Shown here: positions 16,100-25,237 of the stretch, in pieces
How the letters are laid out: the number at the start of each line of letters is the position of its first letter
How positions within the stretch are numbered: position 1 is the first letter of the stretch
Assembly: GCF_036699995.1 (NCBI RefSeq)
Contig: NZ_CP144906.1
Coordinates: forward strand, 5,488,292-5,552,291
Source of the DNA: Clostridium beijerinckii
GTDB lineage: Bacteria; Bacillota; Clostridia; Clostridiales; Clostridiaceae
Direction of reading: 5' to 3'
DNA length: 64,000 bases
Position numbers and translations under genes: made by a program
Notes under the pieces: generated by a model
Told to the model about the DNA's origin: nothing
The model's input: the letters and a program-made list of their open reading frames with translations, nothing else
Database searches by the model: none

Positions 16100-18274
16100 T
16101 TACTTTAATTTAAATGATCCAACCATCTCATTTAAATTATCTGACGAATATTCCAGTACATCAGTTGCTTGCTTTAGTTGCCTTATTTCTAATAATATTT
16201 TCTTAACCATAGACAATGATTCTTCACTCTTATTTGAACTATTTTCGGTAGATTGTTCTATTTTATCTGCCATAGTGCTTACATTATTCATAACATCTCC
16301 AACACTTTGGCTCTGGGTCGAAGTTATTTGTGATATTGACTGCATCGCATTAGCTATTATATTTACATCATCATTAATATGATCAAATGATTGAATAGAT
16401 TCTTTTACACTCGCTGTAGATATATCTACCTTAGTATTTATCTCTTCTGCATATTCAAATGTTGCTTGTGTCTGTTTTTGGACTTGATTAATAACATTGC
16501 TTATTGACTTGGTAGCACTTTCTGTTTCTAGTGCTAATTTAGATATTTCTTCCGCTACTACAGAAAATCCTTTTCCACTCTCTCCTGCTCTTGCAGCCTC
16601 AATTGATGCATTAAGAGCTAGAAGTTGTGTCTGCTTACTTATATTTCTTATGACATTAATTACTTCGCTTATCTCCTGTGAATATCCCTGTAGAGTGCTT
16701 ACAGATTGTACTGTATTATCAATAGTCTTTTCTAAATCCTCCATATTACTCAATACTTCTTTTGATATGCTTTGCGCCGATGCTGCACTTTCATTAGTTC
16801 CTTCAACTATACCTGATACTTCTAATATAAGACTATCCATTTCTTGAATAGATGCTGTAATATCTGAAAATTTGTTTTTTGTATTTTGGAATACTAGATT
16901 TTGGTCTTTAGAATTTTCCAGTAAAGTTATCACTGTATTTTCAATGACTCCCATTCCATTTTTAACTTCGCTTGTTATATTAGAAACTATATTTACTGAT
17001 TTTTTTGTAGTTTTAGCTGATCTTTTCACTCTATCTAACATGCTCATCTGATTATTTATGAATTTATTGAACCATCGTGACAGCTCTCCGATTTCATCTG
17101 ATGACATTTTTTCAACTCTTTTTGTTAAATTTCCTTCACCTTCCGCAATATCTTGTAATATATTTATCGTTCTACTTAAAGGGGATGAAATCATTCTTTT
17201 AGATATTAATAACGAAAATAATGATAATATAATCCACATTGCTATAGATGTGAATATACTATTATTCGGTGATAATTTAATTGCTATAAAATTTACTGCA
17301 ATTAAAATTGCTGATATTATTGATATAGATATTGGCATCTTTAAATTAATACTTTGAAAATTATATATCTCAGCTATATCACCTTCACACATCATTCCCC
17401 ATACCTCATCACAGTTCGGGGGTTTTATTAATGTTCCCTTACCTCCAACCATTATATGTCTGTAATCTGGATATCCAGGCCAACAATCTAGGTTTTCACC
17501 ATTTCTAATTGTATTTTCAACTCCTCGATGTAATTTACTTGTAGCTGGATCATTAAAAATTATTTCAAATTCGGTATGCTCTTTAATTCTAACTGTACCC
17601 CAACTCTTTGTTTTAACTCCATCTTTAAGATTCTCACCTAAAGTAAATGTATTATCCTCAAATCTGCTTCTAGATATTGCTGTTCCGGGCTTAATATCTC
17701 TGCTAGTCTTCACCATAAATAAGTAATTATCTCCAGAATCCTTATATATATGAGTATCCTCATCTTGAATTACGTTGCTCATATCATCATTTAGTGTTCT
17801 GCAGCATAATATTCTAATTTGATTACTGTGATTTTTGCATGTACTGGAAAACATTAATGTAACATCATCAGCAAATTTCTTATTACTTATATCAGTATGT
17901 AGGGTTCTTTTATCAATATATGGTCCATACATTAAAGGCCTACCTTCTAATCCTGCTTTTAGATTAGGTAAATCACTCATATCTAATCCAATATGCTCTT
18001 TGCACGAAGAAACTGATACTATTCCTTTCTCATCTAAAACAAATATTTCACAAAAGTCCTCATGCTTTTTTACGGTTTCAATTAAATAATTACATACTAT
18101 ATTATCATTGTCTTCTAATGCCACAAGTGAATTCTTAATATTTTCTAATTGTGCCCACTTGTCATTAAACCAGTTATCTAATGCCTTTTTTCTTCCATTT
18201 GATATTCCTTCAAATACTTTTTCTGAATGTTCCTTTAGATTTCTATTCAACAGATATTTAAGCTTTAAACTCAT
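16100..18274 (-). CDS. Methyl-accepting chemotaxis protein with an N-terminal sensor lacking a leading TM segment
   Basis: 724 residues. The C-terminal signalling domain is typical, with the hairpin tip around LALNASIEAARAGESGKGFSVVAEEI, and a HAMP-like segment follows the membrane part. Two hydrophobic helices lie close together (about 313-335 and 343-365). The first 310 residues form a soluble sensor of PAS/Cache-like character (IFVLDEKGIVSVSSCKEHIG, GPYIDKRTLHT) but no membrane segment precedes it. The sensor should therefore lie in the cytoplasm, unlike common receptors that hold the sensor outside between TM1 and TM2. The start is secure: SD GGGGGA 5 bases before the ATG. The ligand is unknown. 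Confidence 0.88.
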   Translation of the reverse strand: MSLKLKYLLNRNLKEHSEKVFEGISNGRKKALDNWFNDKWAQLENIKNSLVALEDNDNIVCNYLIETVKKHEDFCEIFVLDEKGIVSVSSCKEHIGLDMSDLPNLKAGLEGRPLMYGPYIDKRTLHTDISNKKFADDVTLMFSSTCKNHSNQIRILCCRTLNDDMSNVIQDEDTHIYKDSGDNYLFMVKTSRDIKPGTAISRSRFEDNTFTLGENLKDGVKTKSWGTVRIKEHTEFEIIFNDPATSKLHRGVENTIRNGENLDCWPGYPDYRHIMVGGKGTLIKPPNCDEVWGMMCEGDIAEIYNFQSINLKMPISISIISAILIAVNFIAIKLSPNNSIFTSIAMWIILSLFSLLISKRMISSPLSRTINILQDIAEGEGNLTKRVEKMSSDEIGELSRWFNKFINNQMSMLDRVKRSAKTTKKSVNIVSNITSEVKNGMGVIENTVITLLENSKDQNLVFQNTKNKFSDITASIQEMDSLILEVSGIVEGTNESAASAQSISKEVLSNMEDLEKTIDNTVQSVSTLQGYSQEISEVINVIRNISKQTQLLALNASIEAARAGESGKGFSVVAEEISKLALETESATKSISNVINQVQKQTQATFEYAEEINTKVDISTASVKESIQSFDHINDDVNIIANAMQSISQITSTQSQSVGDVMNNVSTMADKIEQSTENSSNKSEESLSMVKKILLEIRQLKQATDVLEYSSDNLNEMVGSFKLK

Positions 18275-18447
18275 AGCAATCCCCCCATATATTATTCGGT
18301 ACTGTCAAAGTTTTTTATCTAACTAAGGCAGCAACCCTTTAATTTTTCTTATTTTTTATATAAATAACTTGCCACCCCCAAAAAGTTAAGATATTTTATA
18401 CTTGCAAAACAAAAACACTGAACTAAAAAAGGAGGCAAGCTATTACC

Positions 18448-19881
18448 ATGATTAATAAGTTTCTTCTTGAAACTGTAATTTATCTTATTGAAATTATAAA
18501 GTATCTCATGACTTTGCTGGTTGGCAAAAACTTGCTTAAAAGCATTTCGGACGAACCTGTTAAGAAAGAATACCGAAAGCTTCAAGTAGATGATCAACCA
18601 ATCTTTGATGTTCCCGAAAAACTTAACTATAAGCTTCTAATAGCTGAATATGAGTTTAAGCACGGCAAAGAATTTGCTCCTGTGAAACCTCGCAAAAACA
18701 AAGCGTTAGCTCCTAAGGATGTTATCTGTCCTAAGTGTGGTGCTCCACATACCTATCTTTACGATAATAACGGAGGCCGAGGACAATATCTTTGCAAAGT
18801 CTGTGATACCACATTCAATCCTAAAAATTACTATCAGAAATCCATAGTGTTAAGATGTCCTCACTGCAGTAAAACACTTGAAAGAATCAAGGCGCGTAAG
18901 GATTTCTACGTTTATAAGTGTAAGAATGATAATTGCTCTTTTTACCAAAATAATCTTAAATCAATGACAAAATCTGAAAAACAAGATTTTAAGAAGAATC
19001 CTGGTAAGTTCAAAGTTAGATACATATTTAGAGATTTCACTTTTGACTTTAAGCCACTTTCTAAAGAAAGTCCGGTAAAATCAAAGGTTTCTCTTCCAAA
19101 CATTATGATTTCTTCTTACACCTTAGGACTCATTCTAACTTACTACGTTAACTACGGTTTATCTTCCAGAAAGACAGCTGCATTGCTTAAAGATATTCAT
19201 GATATTAAAATATCTCATCAAGCAATTTTAAACTATGTTAATGCCGTTTCAATTGTAGTTAAGCCATTTATAGATAACTACGATTATAAACTTTCTGACT
19301 CTTTCTGCGGCGATGAAACCTACATAAAAGTTAACGGTAAGTGGAACTATATTTTCTTCTTTTTTGATGCTGTTAAAAAGATTATTCTATCTTACAGAGT
19401 ATCACCACATAGAGATACCGAAACGGCTGTAAAAGCCATCGATGATGTTCTAAGTAAGTTAAAAGAAATACCTGAAGATCTTAATCTTATAACTGATGGT
19501 AACCCTATATATCTTCTTGCACAGCACTTCTTTGCAAGCCATAGTATAAAATTCGATGTTACTCAAGTTATAGGCTTAACCAATAAAGATGAAGTTTCAA
19601 AAGAATATAGGCCATTGAAGCAAATTATTGAACGTCTTAACCGAACCTTTAAAGGCAATTATAGAGCTACTACTGGCTTCGGAAGTCCTAACGGGTCGGT
19701 TGCATTTGTAACTATGTTTGTGGCATACTTTAACTTTCTAAGACCACATTCTGCCCTTGAAGGCAAAACTCCTGTAATCCTTGAAGAGTTAGAGTCAATG
19801 TCCAACATGCCTACTAGATGGTGCAAATTTATTGAACTATCTCAAGACTTTGTTCTAAATAACTGTACAATAACTGCCTAA
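18448..19881 (+). CDS. DDE transposase with N-terminal zinc ribbons (IS6/IS240-like catalytic domain)
   Basis: 477 residues. Residues about 92-130 hold a zinc ribbon (CPKCGAPHTY, then YLCKVC) and residues about 140-170 a second one (CPHCSKTL, then YKCKNDNC). An HTH-like segment follows (LSSRKTAALLKDIHDIKISH), then the RNase H-like catalytic domain with Asp in GDETYIKV, Asp in ITDGNPIY and Glu in QIIERLNRTFKGN. The RPHSALEGKTP end is usual for IS6-type enzymes. SD AAAGGAGG precedes the ATG. No frameshift or stop is present, so the element may be active. Plain IS6 enzymes are about 230 residues, so the long N-terminus is distinctive. Confidence 0.85.
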   Translation: MINKFLLETVIYLIEIIKYLMTLLVGKNLLKSISDEPVKKEYRKLQVDDQPIFDVPEKLNYKLLIAEYEFKHGKEFAPVKPRKNKALAPKDVICPKCGAPHTYLYDNNGGRGQYLCKVCDTTFNPKNYYQKSIVLRCPHCSKTLERIKARKDFYVYKCKNDNCSFYQNNLKSMTKSEKQDFKKNPGKFKVRYIFRDFTFDFKPLSKESPVKSKVSLPNIMISSYTLGLILTYYVNYGLSSRKTAALLKDIHDIKISHQAILNYVNAVSIVVKPFIDNYDYKLSDSFCGDETYIKVNGKWNYIFFFFDAVKKIILSYRVSPHRDTETAVKAIDDVLSKLKEIPEDLNLITDGNPIYLLAQHFFASHSIKFDVTQVIGLTNKDEVSKEYRPLKQIIERLNRTFKGNYRATTGFGSPNGSVAFVTMFVAYFNFLRPHSALEGKTPVILEELESMSNMPTRWCKFIELSQDFVLNNCTITA

Positions 19882-19907
19882 TGATCTAAAGCAGTTGGTG
19901 AAACGCA

Positions 19908-20033
19908 CCCTTGACACGCCCACAAAGATAAATGGTAAAATATCTCAATAGGCGGGTCTATTAGTCATGTTCAAAATTATCATTCACCCGTCCTTAACTG
20001 CCTAAGACCATTTATCTTTAGGTGTGTCAAGGG
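19908..20033. repeat. 126-bp imperfect inverted repeat beside the transposase
   Basis: The left arm (19908-19936, starting CCCTTGACACGCC) and the right arm (20007-20033, ending GGTGTGTCAAGGG) pair over about 26 positions with few mismatches. An inner pair (GGCGGGT near 19951 and ACCCGTCC near 19987) can form a second stem. There is no T-run after it, so it is not a typical terminator. It may be a transposon end structure or a small nonautonomous element. Confidence 0.7.
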
Positions 20034-20135
20034 CAACTAGCAAACATAATTTAACATTAAATGGTAGTTGGATTGATTTTTCATATATTTTTTACACTAC
20101 CTATTATTCTTATATTTACTTTTAATAAAAAAATA

Positions 20136-20177
20136 AAGCACTAAATACAGATCTTTAAAATCTATACTTGTGCTTTC
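20136..20177. other. Weak hairpin in the IS-SEC-C gap
   Basis: AAAGCAC / GTGCTTT closes an inner AGAT/ATCT stem. The rest of 20034-20279 shows no gene. Confidence 0.4.
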
Positions 20178-20279
20178 ATAGCATTACTATTTATTTACTA
20201 CAATTCCTTGTATAACATAATTATACCAACTATATTGCTTTTTGTGAATTGTTATTTTTCACGAAACCATTAATAAAGA

Positions 20280-20308
20280 AAAAAACCCTATCTAAACTAG
20301 GGTTTTTT
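20280..20308 (-). terminator. Terminator after the SEC-C gene
   Basis: AAAACCCTA / TAGGGTTTT with a 7-base loop (TCTAAAC) and flanking A- and T-runs. Confidence 0.85.
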
Positions 20309-20364
20309 AGTGTATCGAATAAGAAACTCCAATATAACATGAAGATCATTTATATGTAATTATA

Positions 20365-20868
20365 TTATTTATCTTTTCCACAACACTTTTTGTATTTTTT
20401 TCCACTTCCACATGGGCACATATCATTTCTTCCAACTTTATCTAGATTTCTTACAATCTTAGATTCCTTGTATTGCTTTTGTATTTCATTTCTTTTTTCC
20501 ACTGAGAATATTCCATCCCATTGTGGTAATGTGTATAAATATTCTGCTTTTGCATCTAGCATATTCAAATATAAAGTTTCTAGATTTATATCAAGTACTA
20601 TTTCTGTATCAGCATCTATAGCCTCAAGATCATATTGAGTTTTTAAACTATCATTAATACCATCCATAAATCCCATAGCAAATTCTACTGTGGAATCATA
20701 ATCTTTAGCTAATTCATTTATTGTAGTCTTTTTAACACTTTTATGATTAGCTAATAAATCTTTATATATTGATTTTTCTAATTTACTATATTCTTCCCAG
20801 AAAGCATTTTCTCCCTTAGTTTTTACATAGTCAACAACCATGTCAGTCCAATTTGTATATAAACTCAT
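20365..20868 (-). CDS. SEC-C motif protein
   Basis: 167 residues. The C-terminal 22 residues are a SEC-C zinc motif ([18 protein letters not shown]), as found at the end of SecA, where it binds zinc and helps partner binding. The first 140 residues are acidic and helical and resemble no family I can name. It is not a SecA fragment. Single gene with terminator; role unknown. Confidence 0.8.
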   Translation of the reverse strand: MSLYTNWTDMVVDYVKTKGENAFWEEYSKLEKSIYKDLLANHKSVKKTTINELAKDYDSTVEFAMGFMDGINDSLKTQYDLEAIDADTEIVLDINLETLYLNMLDAKAEYLYTLPQWDGIFSVEKRNEIQKQYKESKIVRNLDKVGRNDMCPCGSGKKYKKCCGKDK

Positions 20869-20938
20869 TTTTAAGTCCTCCCTTAAATCTTCATTGATTA
20901 TATATAATATATTTCTATAAATTATAAGCTCAAATAAA

Positions 20939-21730
20939 CTATATCTCTATATAACTGCTAGGATTATGTCTGTTTGCCATAGTTAATATTATGTCCTCTT
21001 TTAGCTTAATTCCATTTTCATTTAGCACGTTTAAAACAGTTTGATATGCTAAATCTGGTTGATTATTAGTATTACTCAAATGCCCTAAAATAATCTTTTT
21101 CTTAGTTGAACATTTATATAGTTCAACTATGGCACTCCCACAATCATCATTAGATAAATGTCCTATTTCGCTCAATATCCTACGTTTCAAAGGATATGGA
21201 TATGGTCCAAACTTAAGCATATTTACATCGTGGTTACTTTCAAGAAGAATAACTTCTGAATCTTTTATATTATCATAAATTTCTCTTGTAAAAGTTCCAA
21301 AATCAGTTGCTACACTTATGCTTTTTTCTCCTGAGCTAACTGTATATCCCATTGGCGCGGCTGCATCATGCGGAATATTAAATGCTTTAATGCTCATATC
21401 TTCTATTTCAGTAAATGATCTTTTATCAATTACTTTTATGTTATGCTCTTTTATATTTCCAATTAAGCTTTCCATAGCAGACCAAGTATCAGCATTTGCA
21501 TATATAGGAATGTCATACTTTCTAGACAGTACTCCAACCCCTTTGATATGATCACTATGCTCATGAGTTATAAAAATTCCGTTCAAGTCTTTTGGATTTT
21601 CATTAATTTCTTGCAACGCTAAATCAATTTTTTTACCTGGGAGTCCTGCATCAATTAATATCTTAGCTTTATTTGAAGCAATAAACATACTATTACCGCT
21701 ACTGCCACTATATAAAGAACAAAATATCAT
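20939..21730 (-). CDS. walJ: WalJ/YycJ-type metallo-beta-lactamase-fold hydrolase
   Basis: 263 residues. The start [13 protein letters not shown] is diagnostic of the YycJ/WalJ group, and the metal motif HEHSDH lies near residue 55. Further metal ligands fit PHDAAAP, DFGTF and ILGHLS. WalJ homologues are linked to cell-wall and DNA-damage phenotypes and may be 5'-3' exonucleases. In Bacillales the gene lies next to walRK, which is absent here; instead it follows murA by 26 bases, so the two are probably one operon. Confidence 0.88.
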   Translation of the reverse strand: MIFCSLYSGSSGNSMFIASNKAKILIDAGLPGKKIDLALQEINENPKDLNGIFITHEHSDHIKGVGVLSRKYDIPIYANADTWSAMESLIGNIKEHNIKVIDKRSFTEIEDMSIKAFNIPHDAAAPMGYTVSSGEKSISVATDFGTFTREIYDNIKDSEVILLESNHDVNMLKFGPYPYPLKRRILSEIGHLSNDDCGSAIVELYKCSTKKKIILGHLSNTNNQPDLAYQTVLNVLNENGIKLKEDIILTMANRHNPSSYIEI

Positions 21731-21756
21731 TCCAATCTCCTCCCCTTTAATTTATA

Positions 21757-23022
21757 CTATTCATCAACTTCTATTCTCTTAATATCTGCCCCTAAAGCTC
21801 TAAACTTATTTTCTATATGAGGATATCCTCTATCAATATGCTCTATACTAGTTATTTCAGTTGTTCCCTCTGCAACTAATCCCGCGATAACCATGGCAGC
21901 ACCTGCTCTTAAATCTGTTGCCTTTACCACTGCGCCTGTCAATTTTTGCGCTCCATCTATAATCGCAACTCTGCCTTCAACTTTAATATTGGCTCCCATC
22001 TTTTTCAATTCATCTATGTGTTTATGCCTATTCTCCCAAATAGATTCAGTAATTAAGCTTCTTCCCGGTACAATACTTAGCAATGTTGACATTGGTTGCT
22101 GAATATCCGTTGGAAATCCTGGATATGGTGTGGTTTTTATATTCACACCCTTAAGTGGTGAGTTCACGGTAACTCTAATACAATCATCACCTTCTTCAAT
22201 CACTGCCCCCATCTCTGTAAGCTTAGCTGTAATTGATTCTAAATGCTTTGGTATAACATTTCTTATATAAACATCTCCACCTGTAGCAACAGCTGCTATC
22301 ATGAATGTACCAGCTTCAATTTGATCTGGTATTACGCTATAAGAGCAGCCTTTTAGGCTTTCTACTCCTTTAATTCTTATTACATCTGTTCCTGCACCTC
22401 TTATGTCAGCTCCCATTGAATTTAAGAAATTCGCAACATCAACAACATGAGGTTCCTTTGCTACATTCTCTAGCACTGTTACCCCCTCTGCTAATGTTGC
22501 CGCAATCATAACATTTATTGTTGCTCCTACTGAAACTACATCAAAAAATATATTAGCGCCTACTAGCTTATCAGCTTTAACATTAACTGCTCCGTGCTCT
22601 ATAAACACATCAGCTCCTAAAGCTTCAAATCCTTTTATATGTTGGTCAATTGGTCTTACCCCTATTGAACATCCTCCTGGAAGAACTACTCTTGCTTTCT
22701 TAAATCGTGCTAATAAAGCTCCAATAAAATAATATGAAGCTCTCATTCTTCTAACATCATCCGTGCACGCATCAAAATTATTTACATTAGTGCTATCTAT
22801 TTCTAAAGTATTGTTATCTATCTTAATAATATCGCAACCTAAGCTTCTAAGTATTCTTTCCAAGCAGTGTACATCTTCAATATCTGGTATGTTATCAATT
22901 ATGCATTTTCCATCACTTGCCATTATAGCTGCTGGTAATATTGCTACTGCTGCATTCTTGGCCCCATTGATATCAACAGTACCTTCTAGCAAGTTTCCGC
23001 CGTTTATAACTAATCTCTCCAT
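21757..23022 (-). CDS. murA: UDP-N-acetylglucosamine 1-carboxyvinyltransferase
   Basis: Transfers enolpyruvate from PEP to UDP-GlcNAc, the first committed step of peptidoglycan synthesis, in the cytoplasm. 421 residues. The Lys-Asn pair of the active site is in INGAKNAA, and the catalytic Cys, the fosfomycin target, is in [12 protein letters not shown] use ATG 23022 (MERLVINGG), which has an SD-like AGGGTGA before it and matches the family start; a GTG three codons earlier overlaps that SD. Some Firmicutes hold two copies, and I cannot tell which paralogue this is. Confidence 0.95.
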   Translation of the reverse strand: MERLVINGGNLLEGTVDINGAKNAAVAILPAAIMASDGKCIIDNIPDIEDVHCLERILRSLGCDIIKIDNNTLEIDSTNVNNFDACTDDVRRMRASYYFIGALLARFKKARVVLPGGCSIGVRPIDQHIKGFEALGADVFIEHGAVNVKADKLVGANIFFDVVSVGATINVMIAATLAEGVTVLENVAKEPHVVDVANFLNSMGADIRGAGTDVIRIKGVESLKGCSYSVIPDQIEAGTFMIAAVATGGDVYIRNVIPKHLESITAKLTEMGAVIEEGDDCIRVTVNSPLKGVNIKTTPYPGFPTDIQQPMSTLLSIVPGRSLITESIWENRHKHIDELKKMGANIKVEGRVAIIDGAQKLTGAVVKATDLRAGAAMVIAGLVAEGTTEITSIEHIDRGYPHIENKFRALGADIKRIEVDE

Positions 23023-23397
23023 TGAATTCACCCTATCTATTAAAATCTATATTATCATATATATTATTTTACATTATTAACCTATTTTATAATTAAAATC
23101 TACTTTAATTATTATATCATAAACTAAATTTATTTAAATACATTTTTTCAGTCCATCAACACTTTTTTAACTATATATGTGTTACAACACAATTTTTCTT
23201 TTGGTTTTGTTGTAATTATATCCCTTAAAACATATATTACTGGAATAAATATTTCTTTTATTGAAAAAATATCCTTAAAAACCTAATTGTTCTTATCATT
23301 ACTATTTAATTATTCTTCTATTCTTTTATTCTATTTATTGTGTTATAATTTACTAAGATTTTTATTAATACAATATATTGAGATTGTGAGGTTTATC
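23023..23397. other. Intergenic region between divergent murA and the 2H-like gene
   Basis: AT-rich. A small palindrome TGTGTTACAACACA lies near 23170 and a TATAAT at 23344-23349 may be the -10 of the downstream gene. No coding frame is supported. Confidence 0.45.
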
Positions 23398-23937
23398 ATG
23401 AAGTACTATATAGTTGCATTATTTGATGAGGAAACCTATCAAGTAATATCACCAATACAAAGGAATATGTCAAAAAAATTCAGAGCAAATAGAAACTCAC
23501 CTATGCCTTTTGTCTTATTAACATCTATTGAAAATCCAAATTTGGATAAATTATATCCAGTTGTTGATAAAATTATAGCACCTTATAAGAGTTTTAGAAT
23601 TGATGCAAGTGATTTAGTCTATTTGTTTGAGCCTACCAAAAGTATAAATTTAAAAATAGACGATAAAGGTTATATAAGGAGACTTTCTCGTAGTCTTTTT
23701 GATATATTAGAACTTAACGGATTTACTGTTAAGTCTTTTGGAGATAGTTTTGTTTCACTTGCAAATTTAGGTTATCTTCCTAAGGACTATAAAAAGCAAG
23801 ATGTAAAGCTAAATTTCCCTGAGATATATAATACTGATAACCTTGTTAAATTAAGAATTAAGAGTGTTGAAATATGGAAGCTTCCTACGGTAAAAAAGAA
23901 TACTCCCTTAAAATCTTATATTTTGAAAGACTTTTAG
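23398..23937 (+). CDS. 2H phosphoesterase (LigT-like) fold protein lacking the His motifs
   Basis: 179 residues from ATG 23398 (SD GAGGT). The layout fits the 2'-5' RNA ligase/2H phosphoesterase fold: a first strand MKYYIVALFDEE, a strand PMPFVLLTSIE where the first HxT motif should be, and DSFVSLANLGYLP where the second should be. Neither His is present, so the active site seems lost. Family assignment is inferred from pattern only. It is monocistronic with a terminator at 24000-24037. Confidence 0.5.
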   Translation: MKYYIVALFDEETYQVISPIQRNMSKKFRANRNSPMPFVLLTSIENPNLDKLYPVVDKIIAPYKSFRIDASDLVYLFEPTKSINLKIDDKGYIRRLSRSLFDILELNGFTVKSFGDSFVSLANLGYLPKDYKKQDVKLNFPEIYNTDNLVKLRIKSVEIWKLPTVKKNTPLKSYILKDF

Positions 23938-23999
23938 TTTAAGCGTTCTTACTATCATAATAAATCGCCTGTTAAACAATCCAATTAGTTTATGTTTTT

Positions 24000-24037
24000 A
24001 AGACTGCATTGAATTTTTATATTCAGTACAGTCTTTT
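24000..24037 (+). terminator. Terminator after the 2H-like gene
   Basis: AAGACTG-CA-TTGAAT pairs with ATTCAG-TA-CAGTCTT and a T-run follows. Confidence 0.85.
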
Positions 24038-24222
24038 TTAATATTTTTTAAAATCACTCTAAATCTATAGTTATATTTTCCTTGAAAGTAAAATTAATTT
24101 AAAAATAATCTCTTAATTTCGAATTTTCTAAAAATATTTTTTTGTAGTCGTTTTCCGAACTTTCATTTATTTTAAAGATTTTGTAAAATAATATTATTAT
24201 TAGAAATGTAGGAGGATTCACT

Positions 24223-24699
24223 ATGAATATTCAGCCACTATTTAAAGTACAAAAAAAATACAATGATAGTTTATCTATAAATGAAGAGCTAGACTCCCAC
24301 AAATTGCGAGTACGCAAAAACCTAGAATTTGAAATCTCTCTTGGTGCATTGGCTAGTGAAACTAATTGTTTTAGCTACTTACTAAAAAAATCTAGACCTG
24401 TTAACATCAGTGCTATATTCGATAAGTATATAACTTGTATTTCTCAAGTCTTAACACTGGGTATTGATCATAAATATACAGATTTAATTGCAGTATCTAT
24501 GACGCCTAATGACTATTGTTTAAGTGATCAGTTTCTAAACCTATATATTGACATAAATGATTTAATTGCTTTCCCATCTATAGATCACTACTTAACTTTA
24601 TTTGAAGACCTATTAAGTCTAGGATTGACATTAGGTTTTTCAGAATCTCAAATACAAAATCAATTTATTAAGGATTTAGACAACTTGGTTATACTTTAA
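24223..24699 (+). CDS. Degenerate dimeric dUTPase-like protein
   Basis: 158 residues, SD AGGAGGA. The order of segments matches the all-alpha dUTP diphosphatase family: LFKVQKKYND, then LEFEISLGALASETNCFSYL, then IFDKYITCISQVLTLGIDHKY. In active members the first helix reads like VELGELANE and the second like EEYVDGLHF. Here the metal-binding acids become Ser39 and Ala42, only Glu46 remaining, and the second motif has Lys68 and Thr71 instead of Glu and Asp. I infer a catalytically dead paralogue with a new role. The neighbours give no hint. Confidence 0.6.
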   Translation: MNIQPLFKVQKKYNDSLSINEELDSHKLRVRKNLEFEISLGALASETNCFSYLLKKSRPVNISAIFDKYITCISQVLTLGIDHKYTDLIAVSMTPNDYCLSDQFLNLYIDINDLIAFPSIDHYLTLFEDLLSLGLTLGFSESQIQNQFIKDLDNLVIL

Positions 24700-24788
24700 T
24701 TAATGTATTCATGCTAATTACATAACACCATTTTTATTTTTTATAATATTTAATATTCTTAGGGGAATAATAATTCTGAGGTGATGTT

Positions 24789-25220
24789 ATGTTTGGAATA
24801 ATATGTGCAATAATTTCTGGAATTGCTATGAGTATTCAAGGTGTATTTAATACCAGACTAGGTGAGAAAATAGGAGTATGGGAAACTACATTATTAGTTC
24901 AGATAATTGCCCTTATCTTAAGCCTTATCATTTTTTTATTTTTAGGTGATGGTAATTATTCTAATTTGAAGGATTCCAACAAGCTTTATTTATTAGGTGG
25001 CGCACTAGGGGTTGTTATAACCTTTACCGTAATAAAAAGTGTCAGCTCAATGGGACCTACTTTCGGTATTGGTATTATATTGATATCCCAATTACTTGCT
25101 GCCGCACTTATAGATGCCTTTGGGTTATTTGGCAGTGAACGGCTTAGATTTTCATTAAATCATTTTTTAGGTATTGCTATTATGATTGCTGGTATTGTAA
25201 TATTTAAGTGGAATCATTAG
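24789..25220 (+). CDS. YdcZ-type DMT family membrane protein
   Basis: 143 residues, five hydrophobic helices, the single-domain length of the YdcZ (former DUF606) group of drug/metabolite transporters. It starts MFGIICAIISGIAMSIQGVFNTRLG and has the family glycine-rich loop LGGALGVVIT. Such half-size proteins act as dimers. It lies 17 bases before the metallo-hydrolase gene, so they are probably co-transcribed. Substrate unknown. Confidence 0.8.
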   Translation: MFGIICAIISGIAMSIQGVFNTRLGEKIGVWETTLLVQIIALILSLIIFLFLGDGNYSNLKDSNKLYLLGGALGVVITFTVIKSVSSMGPTFGIGIILISQLLAAALIDAFGLFGSERLRFSLNHFLGIAIMIAGIVIFKWNH

Positions 25221-25237
25221 GAGAGGACGGATAAGAC

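Larger units (their letters stand above)
18298..20033 (+). mobile_element. Insertion sequence with an intact IS6/IS240-like DDE transposase
   Basis: The element contains one intact transposase gene and, 26 bases after it, a large inverted repeat. A left end near 18298 (GGTACTGTCAAAG) resembles the GGTTCTGTTGCAAAG ends of the IS6 family. A partial inverted match is the minus-strand reading at about 19922 (GGGCGTGTCAAGG). The true ends and any target duplication could not be fixed, so the boundaries given are the outer limits considered. Confidence 0.6.

Noticed and set aside
23160..23230. Possible small RNA or toxin gene in the murA upstream gap
   Set aside because: Only a 14-base palindrome and poly-T stretches are present, with no SD-supported frame.
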